Source: Geobacter sp. OR-1 | GTDB lineage: Bacteria > Desulfobacterota > Desulfuromonadia > Geobacterales > DSM-12255 | DNA length: 64,000 nucleotides | Direction of reading: 5' to 3' | Assembly (NCBI RefSeq): GCF_000813145.1 | Contig: NZ_BAZF01000014.1 | Coordinates: 51,069 to 115,068 of the forward strand | In this document: piece after piece, positions 54,797 through 64,000 of the stretch | Position numbering within the stretch: position 1 is the first letter of the stretch | Layout: each line of letters opens with the position of its first letter | Program-made: the position numbers and the translations under genes | Notes under the pieces: generated by a model | What the model was told of the DNA's origin: nothing | The model's input: only the letters and a program-made list of their open reading frames with translations | Databases searched by the model: none

Positions 54797-56383
54797 CTAG
54801 TTTGAATACCGCTTGAATCCTGACTTGACAGGAGAATGTTCTTTTAATTTATTGAATGCATACGGAAGATTCTCGCTGACATCGGTTGCCGTAATGCCCA
54901 TTTCCCCTTTTTCCCGAGCAAGCAGATCTCCTGAGAAACCGTGTATGAAAACAGAGAGCCGGCAGGCGTCAAATGGCGGATATCCCTGGCACAAAAGGGA
55001 AGTTACGATCCCGGTCAGAACATCCCCCATGCCTCCTGACGCCATCCCGGGATTGCCGCTGCCGTTAATTGCAACGTCCCCTTCAGGGGATACAATTACC
55101 GTTCTCGCGCCTTTGAGGATTAAGAAGACCTTATATTTCACTGCAAATGCGACAGAAACCCCAATCCTGTCGCATTCAATCTCAGGAACAGAAAGACCGG
55201 CAAGGCGGGCCATCTCACCCGGATGAGGCGTGAGAATAACTACCGGAGAGGTCCTGTGACAAAGCAACGCTATGTTTTCTGATATGGCGTTCAGCCCATC
55301 TGCGTCGACAACCAAGGGAAGCGGTACAGAACCAATCAGCTTTTGAACAAGGAGTGTTGTTTCAGGTTTTCGAGACAACCCGGGGCCAATTGCGACAACA
55401 TCCTTTCCATCCAGTCCAACATGGATATCCGGTAAAGACTCATCTCCTAGGTATCCACGTCCGGAATCATCTACTGGAATAGTCATCGCCTCGGTTGTTT
55501 TGATTTCTATGACCTGATTGAGGCTCGACGGAATGGCAAGGGAAACAAGCCCTGCTCCTGAACGCACAGCTGAGTTCCCTGCCAGTACAGCAGCACCTGT
55601 GTGTCCAGTGGAACCCGCAATTATCACCCCATGACCGAAACTCCCTTTGTGAGCAACAGGGGATCTTGGTCTTAATAGTGCTGCTGCGGCTTCGGAATCG
55701 ATGAAATCGTAAGATTTTGCCTTCTGAATAATCTCTGAAGGGATGCCGATATCCACAACCTTCAAATCCCCGGTGAATGAAGCACCGGGATACAACACAT
55801 GCCCAAGTTTAGCCGATGCAAACGTAACAGTCAGATCGGCCTTGACCGCAGCGCCAAGAACTTCTCCAGTGCTACCGTGGATACCGGAAGGGATATCCAC
55901 TGCAATAACCTGTTGCCCCATTGCATTGATAGCATCAATAGCATGCCGGTAAATTCCAGAGACCTGGCTCTTGAGACCGGTGCCGAATATGGCATCCACT
56001 ACCAGTGCATATTTTCCGATCTCAGCAAGACTGTTAACCAGGGAATCCATGTCGGAGCAGAAAGAAAGCCCAACTCCTTCCGGTAATCCGGCAAGGTTAT
56101 CAGCTGCATCCCCGGTAATATCGCGTTGCTGTGCCAGAACAACTACAGACACATCCCAGCCGGCTTGAAACAACTTCCGGGCTATTACATAACCATCGCC
56201 GCCATTGTTACCTTTACCGGCAAAGATAATTGCACTTACCCCAGCTGTTGGGGAAACAGATGAAATCATCACTTCAGCGCAAGCGCTACCTGCTCTCTCC
56301 ATAAGATGGAGCCCCGGAATGCCATAATTTTTAATGGTTTCCTGATCAATCAATTGCATCTGTTCTGCAGTTACAATCTTCAT
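54797..56383 (-). CDS. nnr: Bifunctional NAD(P)H-hydrate epimerase / dehydratase
   Basis: The 528-residue protein fuses a YjeF-N epimerase (about residues 1-215: FAGKGNNGGDGYVIARKLF, DIPSGIHGSTG) to an ADP-dependent dehydratase (about 230-510: GSFGHGVIIAGSTGHTGAAV, ILTPHPGEMARL, GNPGMASGGMGDVLTGI). It repairs hydrated NAD(P)H. It lies upstream of a CBS protein and tsaE, a common neighbourhood in bacteria. Confidence 0.95.
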   Translation of the reverse strand: MKIVTAEQMQLIDQETIKNYGIPGLHLMERAGSACAEVMISSVSPTAGVSAIIFAGKGNNGGDGYVIARKLFQAGWDVSVVVLAQQRDITGDAADNLAGLPEGVGLSFCSDMDSLVNSLAEIGKYALVVDAIFGTGLKSQVSGIYRHAIDAINAMGQQVIAVDIPSGIHGSTGEVLGAAVKADLTVTFASAKLGHVLYPGASFTGDLKVVDIGIPSEIIQKAKSYDFIDSEAAAALLRPRSPVAHKGSFGHGVIIAGSTGHTGAAVLAGNSAVRSGAGLVSLAIPSSLNQVIEIKTTEAMTIPVDDSGRGYLGDESLPDIHVGLDGKDVVAIGPGLSRKPETTLLVQKLIGSVPLPLVVDADGLNAISENIALLCHRTSPVVILTPHPGEMARLAGLSVPEIECDRIGVSVAFAVKYKVFLILKGARTVIVSPEGDVAINGSGNPGMASGGMGDVLTGIVTSLLCQGYPPFDACRLSVFIHGFSGDLLAREKGEMGITATDVSENLPYAFNKLKEHSPVKSGFKRYSN

Positions 56384-56430
56384 ATAACCCCAGATTCAGC
56401 GGTCAGACATTCAATCCGACAAAAAGTATT

Positions 56431-57795
56431 TCAAACTTCAATATTATACTTCTTGATCAAGTCGTAAAGTGTCGGGCGACTCACCCCCAGATCGTCAGCA
56501 GCTTTTGCAATATTCCCTGCATTTGCAGAAAGGGATCCCCTGATAAGGTCTATTTCGAGCCGCTCGCGAGCTTCCCGAAGTGTTAGAGCCCCCCCCTTTG
56601 GACCGGCATGCCCGGCCATTGAGGTAAACCCCAGATCTTCAGGTTCTATCAGGTTTCCAGTGGCCATTAGAACAGCCCTTTGGACCTTGTTTTCGAGTTC
56701 ACGAACATTCCCGGGCCAGGCATAGTTTTTCAAAGCATCCATTGCTGAGGGTGAATAGCCCCGAACCTTCTTACGGAACTCTTCATTAAACCGGCGCAGG
56801 AAAAATGTGGCTAGTAGGGTAATGTCTTCGCCCCTGTTTCTCAACGGCGGTAATTCTAACGTTACAACGCTTATCCGATAATAAAGGTCCTCTCGAAAAA
56901 CTCCGTCAGCCATTGCTTTTGCAATATCGATATTTGTAGCTGCAATAATCCTGGCATCGACATTAATATCTTCCCTGCCCCCAACCCTCTGGACAACCTT
57001 TTCCTGAAGAAACCGTAACAGCTTTACCTGAAGCGGCGGCGGCAATTCCCCAATTTCATCGAGAAACAGTGTCCCTTTATCGGCATATTCGAACTTACCC
57101 TGAACCTTTGCCATTGCGCCGGTGAAGGCACCCTTTTCATGCCCGAAAAGTTCTGCCTCCAAAAGGTTGTCCGGAATAGCTCCACAATTGATCGGGATGA
57201 ACGGACAACCGTTCCGAAGACTTGCCATATGAATTGCACGTGCAGCGAGTTCTTTTCCGGTCCCGCTTTCACCGATTATCATCACGGCAACATCAGAGGC
57301 GGCAATCTTTCTAATGGTAGAAAACACTTTCTGCATTTCCGAACATTGTCCCAGGATACCGCCAAATTCCCCAGAGCGGTTTTTGAGTTCTCCCTGAAGC
57401 CGCTTGTTTTCACTTTCAAGCACATGCAGCTGAAAAGCCCTTGATAAAATCACCTTCAACTCATCCAGGTTAACTGGTTTTTGAATAAAGTCGTATGCGC
57501 CTAATTCAATAGCTTTAAGAGCGTTCACCCTCTCGTCATTACCACTGATAACAATAACCTTGACTGAGGGGTCAATTTTCAGCATCTCAGAAAGACAACG
57601 AAATCCTTCGTCGGATGTTTCGATAAATGGAGGAAGCCCAAGATCAAGGGTTACTACCGTCGGATGGTGCTTGTTGAAATATGTCAACGCCTCCGCAACA
57701 TCGGCAGCAAGCATGATCTGGTAGTCTTTGCTGAGTCCCCATTTAAGCTGCTTTCGGATATCCTCGTTATCATCAACAATCAGTAACTTTTCCAT
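56431..57795 (-). CDS. prsR: PrsR-like sigma-54 response regulator
   Basis: The 454-residue protein has a receiver domain (phospho-acceptor D51 in TLDLGLPP), an AAA sigma-54 activator domain (Walker A IGESGTGKELAARAIH, GAFTGA motif in EKGAFTGAMAKV, FLDEIGELPP) and a Fis-type HTH (GNIAKAADDLGVSRPTLYDL). The insert PPFIETSDEGFRCLSEML is typical of PrsR, the regulator of PEP-CTERM/exosortase polysaccharide loci. It is encoded 21 bases after its likely kinase prsK. No exosortase or PEP-CTERM gene lies in the window. Confidence 0.88.
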   Translation of the reverse strand: MEKLLIVDDNEDIRKQLKWGLSKDYQIMLAADVAEALTYFNKHHPTVVTLDLGLPPFIETSDEGFRCLSEMLKIDPSVKVIVISGNDERVNALKAIELGAYDFIQKPVNLDELKVILSRAFQLHVLESENKRLQGELKNRSGEFGGILGQCSEMQKVFSTIRKIAASDVAVMIIGESGTGKELAARAIHMASLRNGCPFIPINCGAIPDNLLEAELFGHEKGAFTGAMAKVQGKFEYADKGTLFLDEIGELPPPLQVKLLRFLQEKVVQRVGGREDINVDARIIAATNIDIAKAMADGVFREDLYYRISVVTLELPPLRNRGEDITLLATFFLRRFNEEFRKKVRGYSPSAMDALKNYAWPGNVRELENKVQRAVLMATGNLIEPEDLGFTSMAGHAGPKGGALTLREARERLEIDLIRGSLSANAGNIAKAADDLGVSRPTLYDLIKKYNIEV

Positions 57796-57816
57796 TTGAA
57801 TAAACCTTCCAGTTTG

Positions 57817-59874
57817 TTAAAAAAGAGGGCCTGACAGAGGTAGCCAGACAGTAAAGGTAGTACCGTTGCCGGGTTTGCTCTCAACTTCAACTCGACCCTG
57901 ATGCGCCTCGATTATCTGTTTCGATTGATACAATCCAATACCCAACCCCTTGATTTTAGTAGTCTTGAACGGGGAGAACAGGTGCTCCCTTATGAATTCC
58001 GGCGTCATCCCGCAGCCTCGGTCTATCACCCGTATAAACGCCTGTTCCTTTACCCCCACTTCGACATTTATACACCCACCTTTATCCGATGCATCAAGGG
58101 CATTGATCAGCAGGTTGGTCAATACCTTTGATAATTCCTGCGAATCAGCCACTGCAACCACACTGCTCCCGGATACTGTTATATCACCACATGGGATCGA
58201 GGCAACAGTTTCCGTTGCCATATTCAGAAGATCTACTTCACCAAGTTCAAGATTATGCCTCTCAGGAAGATCCTTTAACTTGGCAATGAGAAATTTCATC
58301 TTTGCAACAGTGTTACCTAGCGTATCAAGCAAATCCTTTTGGAATTCCGGCTCGCCAATGTAATCAACAGCGTTCTCGGTAAGAAGAGAAAGACTATAAA
58401 CAAGGTTTTTGAGGTCATGCATGACAAAAGCCGTCACTTTGCCAACGGCCTCCATTTCGCGTGACACCGCAAGTTGCTCTGAGAGTCCTGCGCTTGCAAG
58501 CGCAAAAGCCGCTTGGCTCGCGAGCGTTTTCATCAGGTCGTAATCCTCGTAGGTATACTCTTCCCCCTTATTGATGGGGCGCAGAAGAACAATAAACCCT
58601 TCCAGATCAGCACCCATAAATACCGGCACGGTAAATGCGATATTTTCAGAACTGACTACAGCGACATCGGCGGCGTCTATCTCGGATTCATGGTAGTCCG
58701 AATTGTAAACCCAGCCCAATTTTAACATATACCTGATCAGTGAATTATCCCGCGTAAGGGTGAATGCGGAAGCATCTGTCTGGTATGCCCCCCTGTTGAA
58801 GTATACCTGCTGCTCCGGAGCCCAGATATAAATCATAGCTGCTCCCATGGCAAAGGTATCGCAAAAAGCCGACAGAATCGCTGCATCCAGTTCCGAGTTG
58901 TTTCGTGTTTCCGCAATTCTGCTGGTAAAGTTGAGCCATTGCATCCTGTAATCGTACTTGTTATCAAAAAAGTTCTTATTAACGAATACCTTGATCTTTC
59001 GCTTCATCTGCTCTGAGAGCAGAATCACTATCAGGAAAATACACCCGAGAAAAAAAACCGACAGAAAGATTATCTGCTGGGAAGCCTCCCCAAAATAGCG
59101 CAGCCCCTGGCCAAGCAGCCCGAGAAGAATGAGGTAACCGCCGACAATTACCAATACCAGTGACCGAAAGGCCATTTCCCGTGAAAGGGTAACCTTTACC
59201 TGGCTCCTGCCACGTCGAAGCGAATAAGTCAAAAATGCTCCGGACACGACAAGCGCCAGAGTCCGTAACGGAGAAAGGTTCATATTGATTGAACGGTAAA
59301 GCAACCCTTGGCTGTAATAGAATATGAAGAACCCCAGCAAGGTCCCGACACCGATAATTGTAAATTTGATCTGCCATTGCTCCGGACGCAGCGCCGAGCG
59401 AAATGTCGCTTCAAGATTGAAGAGCGCTGCCACAAGGTAAATAAACACCGTAATGTAGAATACAAAACCCGAATTGCTCAAAAAAAGCATCCGCTCCGAA
59501 ACGAAATCAGGTGAGTAGAAGAGTCGGTCGGGAGCAACCGTTAACCCGGCAATGAACAAAAGAGGAGTAATTATAATCAAGAAGCGGGAGATAAGAGGCG
59601 TAGACTGCCAGGAAAACTTTCTTGAAAATAGAATACTGAAGAAAAATAAGAGAATCGATAGCGCTGCTTCAAGAAAGATTGATGTTCTTTTTGATGACAG
59701 GTAATCCAGAGGGGCATACAAAGACAGGGATTCAGCCACTTCGAGAAATGCAGCCGTAATAATAGAGGCGACAAGAAGATAAGTGGAAGTGCACCTCTCG
59801 CCTCTTGAAAAAGTTAACACCGAAACACTCAGAGCAATAATGCAGGCTGTCCAGGAAAAAACTGTTAAAATCAT
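57817..59874 (-). CDS. prsK: PrsK-like membrane histidine kinase
   Basis: The 685-residue protein has about eight or nine membrane helices (residues 1-300), a GAF-type sensor domain (about 310-470) and a kinase core with H-box FVMHDLKNLVYSLSLL, N-box NLLINALDAS, and ATP lid DRGCGMTPEF plus GLGIGLYQSK. It fits the PEP-CTERM kinase PrsK, partner of PrsR. It is 38 bases after the epimerase gene. Confidence 0.88.
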   Translation of the reverse strand: MILTVFSWTACIIALSVSVLTFSRGERCTSTYLLVASIITAAFLEVAESLSLYAPLDYLSSKRTSIFLEAALSILLFFFSILFSRKFSWQSTPLISRFLIIITPLLFIAGLTVAPDRLFYSPDFVSERMLFLSNSGFVFYITVFIYLVAALFNLEATFRSALRPEQWQIKFTIIGVGTLLGFFIFYYSQGLLYRSINMNLSPLRTLALVVSGAFLTYSLRRGRSQVKVTLSREMAFRSLVLVIVGGYLILLGLLGQGLRYFGEASQQIIFLSVFFLGCIFLIVILLSEQMKRKIKVFVNKNFFDNKYDYRMQWLNFTSRIAETRNNSELDAAILSAFCDTFAMGAAMIYIWAPEQQVYFNRGAYQTDASAFTLTRDNSLIRYMLKLGWVYNSDYHESEIDAADVAVVSSENIAFTVPVFMGADLEGFIVLLRPINKGEEYTYEDYDLMKTLASQAAFALASAGLSEQLAVSREMEAVGKVTAFVMHDLKNLVYSLSLLTENAVDYIGEPEFQKDLLDTLGNTVAKMKFLIAKLKDLPERHNLELGEVDLLNMATETVASIPCGDITVSGSSVVAVADSQELSKVLTNLLINALDASDKGGCINVEVGVKEQAFIRVIDRGCGMTPEFIREHLFSPFKTTKIKGLGIGLYQSKQIIEAHQGRVEVESKPGNGTTFTVWLPLSGPLF

Positions 59875-59912
59875 ATCCCCTGTCTAATGAATAGATTTAT
59901 CCTGACTTAATT

Positions 59913-60944
59913 TCAGCAGTGATAATAGCTCCGGTACCAGTCGATAAAACGGCTGATTCCATCCTCTATGGATGTGGACGGCCTGAAACCGACATCTTTT
60001 GCCAGATCATCGACGTCAGCGCAGGTTGCGGGTACATCGCCAGGTTGGAGAGGCAAAAAGTTTTTCTCAGCTTGTTTCCCCAAACAGTCTTCCAGCACCT
60101 CAATGAATCTGATCAGTTCAACCGGGCTATTGTTGCCGATGTTGTATATCCGGTATGGAGCAAAACTCGTCCCAGGATCCGGGCAATTGCCATCCCAACT
60201 TGGGTTAGGTCCGGGAACGCTGAAAATTACCCGGGAAATCCCTTCGACAATATCATCCACATATGTGAAATCCCGCTGCATTTTCCCGTTATTGAACACG
60301 TCTATCGGCTTACCTTCCAGAATAGCGCGGGTAAAGAGAAAAAGAGCCATGTCAGGTCTTCCCCAAGGGCCATATACTGTAAAGAACCTGAGACCAGTGG
60401 TTGGAAGACCGTATAAAGAAGAATAGGTATGTGCCATCAATTCATTGGCTTTTTTGGTTGCCGCATAAAGCGAAACCGGATGATCGACATTGTGATGAAC
60501 CGAAAACGGCATTAACGTATTGCCGCCATAAACAGAACTCGAAGAAGCGTACACAAGGTGTTTTACCTCGTTATGGCGACACCCCTCAAGAATATTAATA
60601 AATCCTTGAATGTTGCTGTCAATGTAGGCGTAAGGATTGGTGATAGAATAGCGGACACCTGCTTGCGCAGCAAGGTTTACCACTGAATCGAAACGTTCTG
60701 CCTTAACAAGAGCGAGAACCGCCTCGCGGTCGGCAAGATCTCCCCGGACAAAACGAAATCCAGGAGTCGATTCAATCAGTTGTAAGCGGCTTAATTTCAA
60801 ATTGATGTCGTAATAATCGTTTATATTGTCAAAACCAACCACCTCATGTCCCAATGCCAGAAGTTTTCGCGACAGATGAAACCCTATGAATCCTGCAGCA
60901 CCTGTAACAAGTATCTTCTGAGTTTTAGCGCCGAATCTGTCCAT
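59913..60944 (-). CDS. NAD-dependent UDP-sugar epimerase (UDP-glucuronate 4-epimerase type)
   Basis: The 343-residue SDR enzyme has the Rossmann motif [28 protein letters not shown], the active Ser region [16 protein letters not shown], the catalytic YxxxK as [10 protein letters not shown], and [17 protein letters not shown]. This set is that of UDP-glucuronate/galacturonate 4-epimerases used for capsule or exopolysaccharide. It heads the prsK-prsR unit, which supports an exopolysaccharide link. The 211 bases upstream hold a promoter for pta on the other strand. Confidence 0.85.
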   Translation of the reverse strand: MDRFGAKTQKILVTGAAGFIGFHLSRKLLALGHEVVGFDNINDYYDINLKLSRLQLIESTPGFRFVRGDLADREAVLALVKAERFDSVVNLAAQAGVRYSITNPYAYIDSNIQGFINILEGCRHNEVKHLVYASSSSVYGGNTLMPFSVHHNVDHPVSLYAATKKANELMAHTYSSLYGLPTTGLRFFTVYGPWGRPDMALFLFTRAILEGKPIDVFNNGKMQRDFTYVDDIVEGISRVIFSVPGPNPSWDGNCPDPGTSFAPYRIYNIGNNSPVELIRFIEVLEDCLGKQAEKNFLPLQPGDVPATCADVDDLAKDVGFRPSTSIEDGISRFIDWYRSYYHC

Positions 60945-61085
60945 TTGCTTAGTCCTCCACTAGAAACTTGTCGGTACTATACAGTATTGCCGCTAATTTT
61001 CAACCGGCATGATGGATATATAGATAGTCGTAACTTTCTATTATCACACAATCCGCAGCAGCATCCTGAATAGCCTTGATTTCAG

Positions 61086-61115
61086 TTGACCGGGAAATGA
61101 CATTTGCGATATAAA
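61086..61115 (+). promoter_or_regulatory. Sigma-70 promoter for pta
   Basis: TTGACC at 61086-61091 and TATAAA at 61110-61115 are 18 bases apart, 42 bases before the ATG. Confidence 0.5.
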
Positions 61116-61156
61116 TCATAAAATTTCGTTTTAATTCTCACCGGAGGTAATCAATC

Positions 61157-62155
61157 ATGTCTCTTGTAGAACAGATCAGAGCGAAAGCAAAAAAGAACCA
61201 GAAAACCGTTGTTCTTCCAGAAAGCTATGATGAACGCATGCTTTTCGCGGCACAACAAGTAATGGAACAAGGTTTGGCGAAAATTATTATACTTGGCAAT
61301 AAGACCGAGGTCCAGAATGCTGCAGCAACAAAAGGGGTAAACCTGGCGGGAGTTGAGATATTAGAGCCGGCAACAGCCCCGAAACTCGATTCTTATATCG
61401 ATGCACTTGTTGAGCTTCGCAAAAGCAAGGGACTCACCCGGGAAGAGGCCCATAAGCTGTTAACAGCAAAAGACAACCTTTATTTTGCTGGAATGATGGT
61501 TCGCGAGGGAGATGCCGATGGAGAAGTAGCCGGAGCAACCGGCACAACAGGCGACGTACTTCGAGCGGCATTTCAAACCGTTGGCACTGCTCCTGGCATA
61601 AAGACCGTATCATCGTTTTTTCTGATGATCACCAAAACCCCGGCCTTTGGAGAGAATGGCATCCTTCTTTTTGCAGATTGTGCAGTCAACCCCAACCCCG
61701 ATGCCCAAGCATTGGCGGAGATTGCCGTTGCAACCGCTCGGAACTGCAAGTCATTTCTGGACGTCCCGGCCAGAGTTGCAATGCTGTCCTTCTCAACAAA
61801 GGGAAGTGCAAGCCATCCAGACGCGGACAAGGTCCTGAAAGCTCTTGATATCGCAAAAAGCATTGATCCCAACATGCAGATTGACGGTGAATTACAGGCG
61901 GACGCAGCGCTCTTACCCAAAGTTGGGGAAAAGAAGGCTCCAGGAAGCCCGGTTGCAGGCAAAGCGAATGTTCTCATTTTCCCGGACCTTGATGCCGGAA
62001 ACATTGCCTACAAACTTGTGGAAAGGGTAGCAGGAGCCGAAGCTGTCGGCCCCATCATTCAAGGGCTTGCAAAACCGGTGAACGACCTTTCGCGCGGCTG
62101 CTCAGTTGAAGATATCGTCAATGTAGTTGCAATTACCGCAGTACAAGCCCAATGA
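61157..62155 (+). CDS. pta: Phosphate acetyltransferase
   Basis: The 332-residue protein is the short Pta form: [20 protein letters not shown] read in part, [33 protein letters not shown] and the C-terminal [17 protein letters not shown]. It interconverts acetyl-CoA and acetyl phosphate. With ackA it activates acetate or makes ATP by substrate-level phosphorylation. It has a good GGAGG site and a terminator after it. Confidence 0.96.
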   Translation: MSLVEQIRAKAKKNQKTVVLPESYDERMLFAAQQVMEQGLAKIIILGNKTEVQNAAATKGVNLAGVEILEPATAPKLDSYIDALVELRKSKGLTREEAHKLLTAKDNLYFAGMMVREGDADGEVAGATGTTGDVLRAAFQTVGTAPGIKTVSSFFLMITKTPAFGENGILLFADCAVNPNPDAQALAEIAVATARNCKSFLDVPARVAMLSFSTKGSASHPDADKVLKALDIAKSIDPNMQIDGELQADAALLPKVGEKKAPGSPVAGKANVLIFPDLDAGNIAYKLVERVAGAEAVGPIIQGLAKPVNDLSRGCSVEDIVNVVAITAVQAQ

Positions 62156-62203
62156 ATTAATAGAAACGCAATCATTTCAAAGCGAAAAAGCGATACTCCT
62201 TAT

Positions 62204-62240
62204 AAAAAAAGCCGCCGAGACTATACTCGGCGGCTTTTTT
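62204..62240. terminator. Bidirectional terminator between pta and ackA
   Basis: Arms GCCGCCGAG (62211-62219) and CTCGGCGGC (62226-62234) are flanked by seven A and six T bases, so it can stop transcription from both sides. Confidence 0.93.
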
Positions 62241-62257
62241 ACTGTAGTGGAAATTAA

Positions 62258-63523
62258 CTACTTTCGCACAAAATCACTCCGCGAAAACGAATATTCAAAA
62301 TTCATATGATCAGTATAGCTGCCGGCAAGAATTGCGGCAACATCCTCTGTAAACACCAGTTCCTCATCAGTCGGAATCACGTAAACCTTAACCGGTGAAT
62401 CATCAGATGTTATCAGCGTCTCCCGTTTCCGGGTCATTGCTGACCGGTTCCGATCCTTATCAAGGTGTATGCCGAGATGCTCCATCCCTTCAATGGCCCG
62501 CTCTCTGATCGGAGCACCCATTTCACCAACACCCGCAGTAAATACAATCGCATCAAGCTTGCCAATCGCCGCCATATACGATCCGATATATTTCCTGAGA
62601 CGATAAGCCTCAATATCCAGAGATATCTTACAAAGCCGATCACCTTTGGAAGCATTTTCTATCACATCGCGCCGATCGGTGAAACGTCCCGTTATACCCA
62701 AGACCCCGCTTTTCTTATTGAGAATGCTGTCAATCTCCTTGGCGGACAAATTCTCTTTCTGCATCATGAATGCAGGAATAGCCGGATCTATATCCCCGCA
62801 GCGAGTACCCATAACTGCGCCTTCCAGAGGGGTAAGCCCCATGCTGGTATCCACAGAAACCCCATTCTTTATTGCACAATGAGAAACGCCGTTGCCGATA
62901 TGCATCGTTATAATATTGCATTCCCGCGGCTGCTTTCCCAGAAGGACAGCAGCACGCTTTGAAACATAAAGATGTGAAGTCCCATGGAATCCATATCTTC
63001 GTACTCCGTATTTTTCATACCAGTCGTATGGTAATGGGTAGAGATAGGCATGCTCCGGCATTGTCTGATGGAAAGCGGTGTCAAATATGGCAACATGCGG
63101 TACATTCGGAAGAAGGGCTTGGGCAGCCTCAATACCGGCAATATTGGGCGGGTTGTGAAGTGGAGCAAGATGCTGAACTTCTTTGACTGCGTCCAAAACA
63201 TTCTCGTCAATCATAACTGATCGAGTGAATTTTTCTCCTCCGTGAACAACACGGTGACCAACAGCAGAGATCTGGTTTATATCCTTAAGGACACCGTGGA
63301 CTGGATCAAGGAGAGTCTTGATGATCAGGTCTATCGCAAATTGATGATCGGGACATTCGGAATCTTCCCGGTAAGTCTCCTTGCCCGGAACCTCATGCAT
63401 TATAAAGGAATCGCCAATTATTACCCTCTCCACCATACCCTTTGCTACTACTTCTTTGCGGTCCCAGTCAAATAACTGGTACTTCACCGACGAGCTCCCG
63501 CAGTTAAGGGCCAGAATATCCAT
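62258..63523 (-). CDS. ackA: Acetate kinase
   Basis: The 421-residue protein has the start LALNCGSSSVKYQLF, GHRVVHGGEKF, FDTAFHQTMPEHAYLYPLP in part, the ATP motif MHIGNGVSHCAIKNG, and ETLI near the C-terminus with VYVIPTDEEL. It phosphorylates acetate or runs in reverse. It is convergent with pta rather than in one operon with it. A strong AGGAGGAG site precedes the ATG. Confidence 0.96.
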   Translation of the reverse strand: MDILALNCGSSSVKYQLFDWDRKEVVAKGMVERVIIGDSFIMHEVPGKETYREDSECPDHQFAIDLIIKTLLDPVHGVLKDINQISAVGHRVVHGGEKFTRSVMIDENVLDAVKEVQHLAPLHNPPNIAGIEAAQALLPNVPHVAIFDTAFHQTMPEHAYLYPLPYDWYEKYGVRRYGFHGTSHLYVSKRAAVLLGKQPRECNIITMHIGNGVSHCAIKNGVSVDTSMGLTPLEGAVMGTRCGDIDPAIPAFMMQKENLSAKEIDSILNKKSGVLGITGRFTDRRDVIENASKGDRLCKISLDIEAYRLRKYIGSYMAAIGKLDAIVFTAGVGEMGAPIRERAIEGMEHLGIHLDKDRNRSAMTRKRETLITSDDSPVKVYVIPTDEELVFTEDVAAILAGSYTDHMNFEYSFSRSDFVRK

Positions 63524-63782
63524 GTGCTCCTCCTGAATATATTTATGCTAAAAAACTGAACGGAAAACCCGAGAATTTTCCGTCATGTTAAATATTTCGC
63601 CAAAATAATTTAAAATAAATAAAACTGTTTTTATAATAACCCAGGTCTGAGCTCAATTCAAGAAAATTTCTGAAAATCCCGCCGGTCAATATCCAACCTT
63701 TCCACTGGACTTTTGAAAATGCGTATGCTAGTTTTACCACGGTTTTGATAAAAGCATTTATAAAATAAAGGAGGTGAATACC

Positions 63783-63953
63783 TTGGCTCACGTGATTTCC
63801 AACGATTGCACCAACTGCGGTTCTTGTGTCGACTCTTGCCCGGTCAACGCCATCAGCTCAGGCGACAGCAAGCACAATATCGACGGCGATACCTGCATTG
63901 ATTGTGGTGCGTGTGTTGACACCTGCCCGGTAAGCGCTATTTCCGCTGCTTAA
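63783..63953 (+). CDS. 2[4Fe-4S] ferredoxin
   Basis: A TTG start at 63783, 8 bases after GGAGG, gives 56 residues: [15 protein letters not shown] at the start, with two CxxCxxCxxxCP clusters ([12 protein letters not shown] and [12 protein letters not shown]). The two halves are near copies of each other, as in clostridial-type ferredoxins. It would carry low-potential electrons, for instance to or from 2-oxoacid oxidoreductases. The frame is too short for common gene finders. Confidence 0.9.
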   Translation: MAHVISNDCTNCGSCVDSCPVNAISSGDSKHNIDGDTCIDCGACVDTCPVSAISAA

Positions 63954-63975
63954 TTGAGAAGGTAGCAAAGCAATA

Positions 63976-64000
63976 AAAAAAGGCCGACATGATAGTCGGC
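63976..64000 (+). terminator. Partial terminator at window end
   Basis: AAAAAAGGCCGAC begins a hairpin with GTCGGC at the edge; the T run lies beyond the window. It would end the ferredoxin transcript. Confidence 0.6.

Overview
The window reads as chromosomal DNA of a Geobacter-type bacterium (Desulfuromonadota, Geobacteraceae or close kin). This is inferred from gene content: three multiheme c-type cytochromes beside an NHL beta-propeller lipoprotein, a citramalate synthase for isoleucine, a folD-metV-metF cluster, PrsK/PrsR regulators, a T2SS/T4P-like cluster with PilM/N/O-type subunits and a pta/ackA pair for acetate. No phage, insertion sequence, CRISPR array or clear island was seen; the genes are dense and look native.

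Layout. 1-2246 (minus): a symporter-type membrane protein cut by the window edge, a small membrane protein and an APH-like/P-loop kinase fusion. 2497-6793 (plus): a TPR lipoprotein overlapping an oligopeptide-type binding protein and one permease. 7149-8312: a Sel1-repeat protein. 8499-9883 (plus): yggT, divIVA-like, yggU and a zinc-ribbon gene. 10010-13305 (plus): folD, metV-like, metF and galU. 13313-16535: a TonB-like protein, TerC and a CorC/HlyC-type protein. 16735-19541 (plus): an M-box Mg2+ riboswitch, a soluble MgtE-N/CBS protein and an Nramp-family transporter whose metal-site residues match the magnesium-transporting branch. 19604-19865: a strong promoter, a structured RNA (probably 6S RNA) and a palindromic terminator. 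19901-24688: DUF4124, HIT, TlyA and two exported proteins.

24828-44000 (minus) is the main envelope block. Read in transcription order it holds a parvulin-type chaperone, a GT2 glycosyltransferase, a small membrane protein, an NHL lipoprotein, three multiheme cytochromes, then GspF, GspE, PilM, PilN, PilO, a PilP-like protein, a GspD secretin with a C-terminal cohesin-like domain and two pseudopilins, then ftsE, ftsX, envC and ctpA. Together these suggest export and maturation of envelope and extracellular redox proteins next to a cell-wall remodelling module.

44081-50672 holds four tRNA genes (Asp, Val, Asp, Leu) around the proteostasis cluster tig-clpP-clpX-lon. 50697-60944 (minus) has cimA, lysC, tsaE, a CBS protein, nnr, prsR, prsK and a UDP-sugar epimerase. 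61157-63953 has pta and ackA in convergent orientation around a shared terminator, and a TTG-started 2[4Fe-4S] ferredoxin.

The most noteworthy item is the magnesium module at 16735-19541. Next are the cytochrome/NHL/isomerase cluster with two CX3CH haem motifs and the putative 6S RNA. All functional statements come from reading translated sequence and remembered family features; no database search was run.
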